NCBI GenBank assembly: GCA_016186945.1
Contig: JACPKR010000051.1
Span: 1 to 14,624, forward strand
Source: Deltaproteobacteria bacterium
GTDB taxonomy: Bacteria; Bdellovibrionota_B; Oligoflexia; Oligoflexales; Bog-1112
DNA length: 14,624 bases
Reading direction: 5' to 3'
Shown: positions 13,564-14,624 of the stretch, in pieces
Numbering within the stretch: position 1 is the first letter of the stretch
Layout of the letters: every line of letters begins with the position of its first letter
Program-made: the position numbers and the translations under genes
The notes under the pieces: model-generated
The model's input: only the letters and a program-made list of their open reading frames with translations
Database searches by the model: none
What the model was told of the DNA's origin: nothing

Positions 13564-14022
13564 ATCAAACTATTGCCGGTCATCCTTTTCACCAGCTCAA
13601 TTCTCGGTTGTACAATACTCAAAGAAACCCTGGGATTTGTTGCCCAGAAGCCGAAAGTTGTGATCGAAAGCATCCGCATCGCAAAGGTCGATCTTAAGGA
13701 ACTGAAACTGGAAGTTCACCTTTCGGTTGAAAACCCCAACGCCTTTGACCTCGTCTTGTCCGACCTGCACTATTCAGTCAATATTCACGACAGTGATGTA
13801 GCTTCGGGAATCCACAAAGATGAACTCAAAGTCGCAGCTTACGAGAAAAAAACAATCGAAATCCCCCTTAGCATCCAAACCCAAAACACCCTCCAAGTCC
13901 TCGGGCGCATTCTCTTTGAACGCAAACCCATCCCCCTTCATTGGCAAGGCCAGGCAAATTTCCACTCTCCCATCGGACCCATGATCGTGAAATTCTCAGA
14001 TCAGAAGGAAATAACACTCTGA
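13432..14022 (+). CDS. LEA14/WHy-domain lipoprotein with a repeat-encoded N-terminal extension
   Basis: From ATG 13432 the product is 196 residues. Residues 1-44 are translated from repeat copy 3 (for example RERGVWGASEASPPPDF). After them comes a normal lipoprotein signal, KLLPVILFTSSILGC, with lipidation Cys60. The mature part is an LEA14/WHy-type domain: strands around VVIESIRIAKVDLKELKLEV, the family motif ENPNAFDLVLSDLHYSV at about 102-118, then ELKVAAYEKKTIEIPL. Such proteins bind or protect other envelope components in some bacteria, but the role here is unknown. AGGAG at 13421-13425 is six bases before the ATG. A later TTG at about 13574 would restore a short signal peptide but has no ribosome-binding site. 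The insertion probably removed the original start, so export could be reduced. Confidence 0.8.
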   Translation: MRKPLGANRERGVWGASEASPPPDFLEEPAAQFPPNHLLAPSGLIKLLPVILFTSSILGCTILKETLGFVAQKPKVVIESIRIAKVDLKELKLEVHLSVENPNAFDLVLSDLHYSVNIHDSDVASGIHKDELKVAAYEKKTIEIPLSIQTQNTLQVLGRILFERKPIPLHWQGQANFHSPIGPMIVKFSDQKEITL

Positions 14023-14051
14023 ATTTCTTGGAGGAACGAGCTGCGCAGTTG
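14023..14051 (+). repeat. Fragment of the dispersed palindromic repeat
   Basis: ATTTCTTGGAGGAACGAGCT and the following GCGCAGTT match the centre of copy 3 (13501-13529) with one substitution. Neither end of the repeat is present. It starts just after the lipoprotein stop codon. It is best read as a decayed remnant. Confidence 0.75.
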
Positions 14052-14102
14052 AAAACATCATATCGTCGTCATATTTCCTGGAAAAATGACACAGAGGTGA
14101 CA

Positions 14103-14624
14103 ATGCACTATGCGAGAATGATTAAGTGTCCTGAGAAGAGCTTTTTCCTTTTCGGCCCGAGGGGGACAGGAAAATCCACGTGGCTGCGGGAAACGTTTCC
14201 TAACGCAACTTGGGTAGACCTTTTGGACGAGAGAAAATTTCAAGCCTATCTCGCGGACCCCTGCCTTTTCGCCGGCGTGTTGGAAGCTGCACCTGACAAC
14301 TCCTGGGTCGTCGTAAATGAAATCCACCGTCTGCCCAACCTGTTGAATGAGGTACACAGATTTATTGAAAAGAAAGGCCTGCTCTTTGCCTTAAGCGGAT
14401 CCGGTGCAAGGAAACTTAAACGCTCGGGAATCAACCTGCTGGCAGGAAGAGCCTCAAGAAAATTTCTACCTATTCGAAGGATGGTTTTTGACGTCCTCCC
14501 CACGGCTAAAGCCGGGGGATTCCTATATCACTTTAGATACAGCGTTTCACGCCCGAAACGGAGAATGTTCAGCATGGAAGCACCCACTCTCTTAGATGCT
14601 AGATTTCACAGGCTCTCGCCTCCC
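14103..14624 (+). pseudogene. AAA_14-type ATPase gene, probably broken; frame open to the window end
   Basis: From ATG 14103, with GAGG five bases upstream, the frame reads an AAA_14 (COG1373-like) ATPase start. The Walker A motif GPRGTGKST is at 18-26. VDLLDERKFQAYLADP at about 38-53 is typical. LFALSGSGARKLKRSGINLLAGRA at 94-117 holds the sensor region. The Walker B position reads VVVNEIHRLP, with Asn72 where the family has Asp (VVIDE), which should weaken ATP hydrolysis. After about residue 117 family resemblance is lost in this frame but seems to continue in the +1 frame (ENFYLFEGWFL), suggesting a one-base deletion. From about 14493 the sequence is an IS200/IS605-type end. No stop occurs before 14624. 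Family members are often toxin-like or NTPase genes in mobile regions. Confidence 0.6.
14493..14624 (-). mobile_element. IS200/IS605-type element end (partial)
   Basis: GACGTCCTCCCCACGGCTAA and the following AGCCGGGGGATTC form the hairpin CCCC-A-CGGC-TAAA-GCCG-GGGG, the usual subterminal structure of IS200/IS605 elements. It normally follows the tnpB stop codon. On the minus strand a frame open from the window edge ends at 14592 (last residues REPVKSSI). It could be the end of tnpB, but ten residues cannot prove it. The element would have inserted into the AAA_14 gene. Confidence 0.6.

Overview
The window is about 14.6 kb of roughly 50% GC bacterial chromosome. It looks Gram-negative: there are lipoprotein signal peptides, a probable outer-membrane barrel, and Shine-Dalgarno sites of the AAGGAG type. 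The mix of efp-accB-accC, an HtpX with KMPEVGIY/NAFATGPSK motifs, a class I lysyl-tRNA synthetase and many short secreted proteins points to a deltaproteobacterial or Bdellovibrionota-like lineage. That placement is inference from gene content and was not tested against any database.

Layout, left to right. Positions 192-968 hold two small lipoprotein genes. Convergent to them is ung (984-1670, minus). Between ung and the next gene is copy 1 of a dispersed palindromic repeat. Positions 1867-4954 (plus) hold a membrane-anchored EHD/dynamin-like GTPase, then three exported proteins of unknown function, the last resembling an outer-membrane barrel. Convergent with that, and overlapping it by 148 bp, is a TVP38/DedA-like membrane domain fused to a lipase-type hydrolase (4807-6300, minus). 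Positions 6440-8947 (plus) are the efp-accB-accC operon, with repeat copy 2 inserted between accB and accC. A small exported protein (minus), a chorismate mutase (plus), a multi-hairpin repeat, htpX (plus) and a GGDEF regulator (minus) follow. Then come class I lysS (11821-13404), repeat copy 3 fused in frame to an LEA14/WHy lipoprotein gene, and a decayed AAA_14-type ATPase gene that runs into an IS200/IS605-type end at the right edge.

Functionally, most named genes are housekeeping: DNA repair (ung), translation (efp, lysS), fatty-acid synthesis (accB, accC), aromatic amino acid synthesis (chorismate mutase) and membrane protein quality control (htpX). The less ordinary parts are the EHD-like GTPase with its exported neighbours, the TVP38-lipase fusion, and a small non-autonomous mobile repeat. 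That repeat has 25-bp terminal inverted repeats and, at copy 2, an exact 9-bp target duplication. It sits inside the accBC operon, and another copy supplies the start codon and N-terminus of a lipoprotein gene. I found no CRISPR array, tRNA, rRNA or recognisable defence operon. No gene-free stretch exceeds 300 bases.
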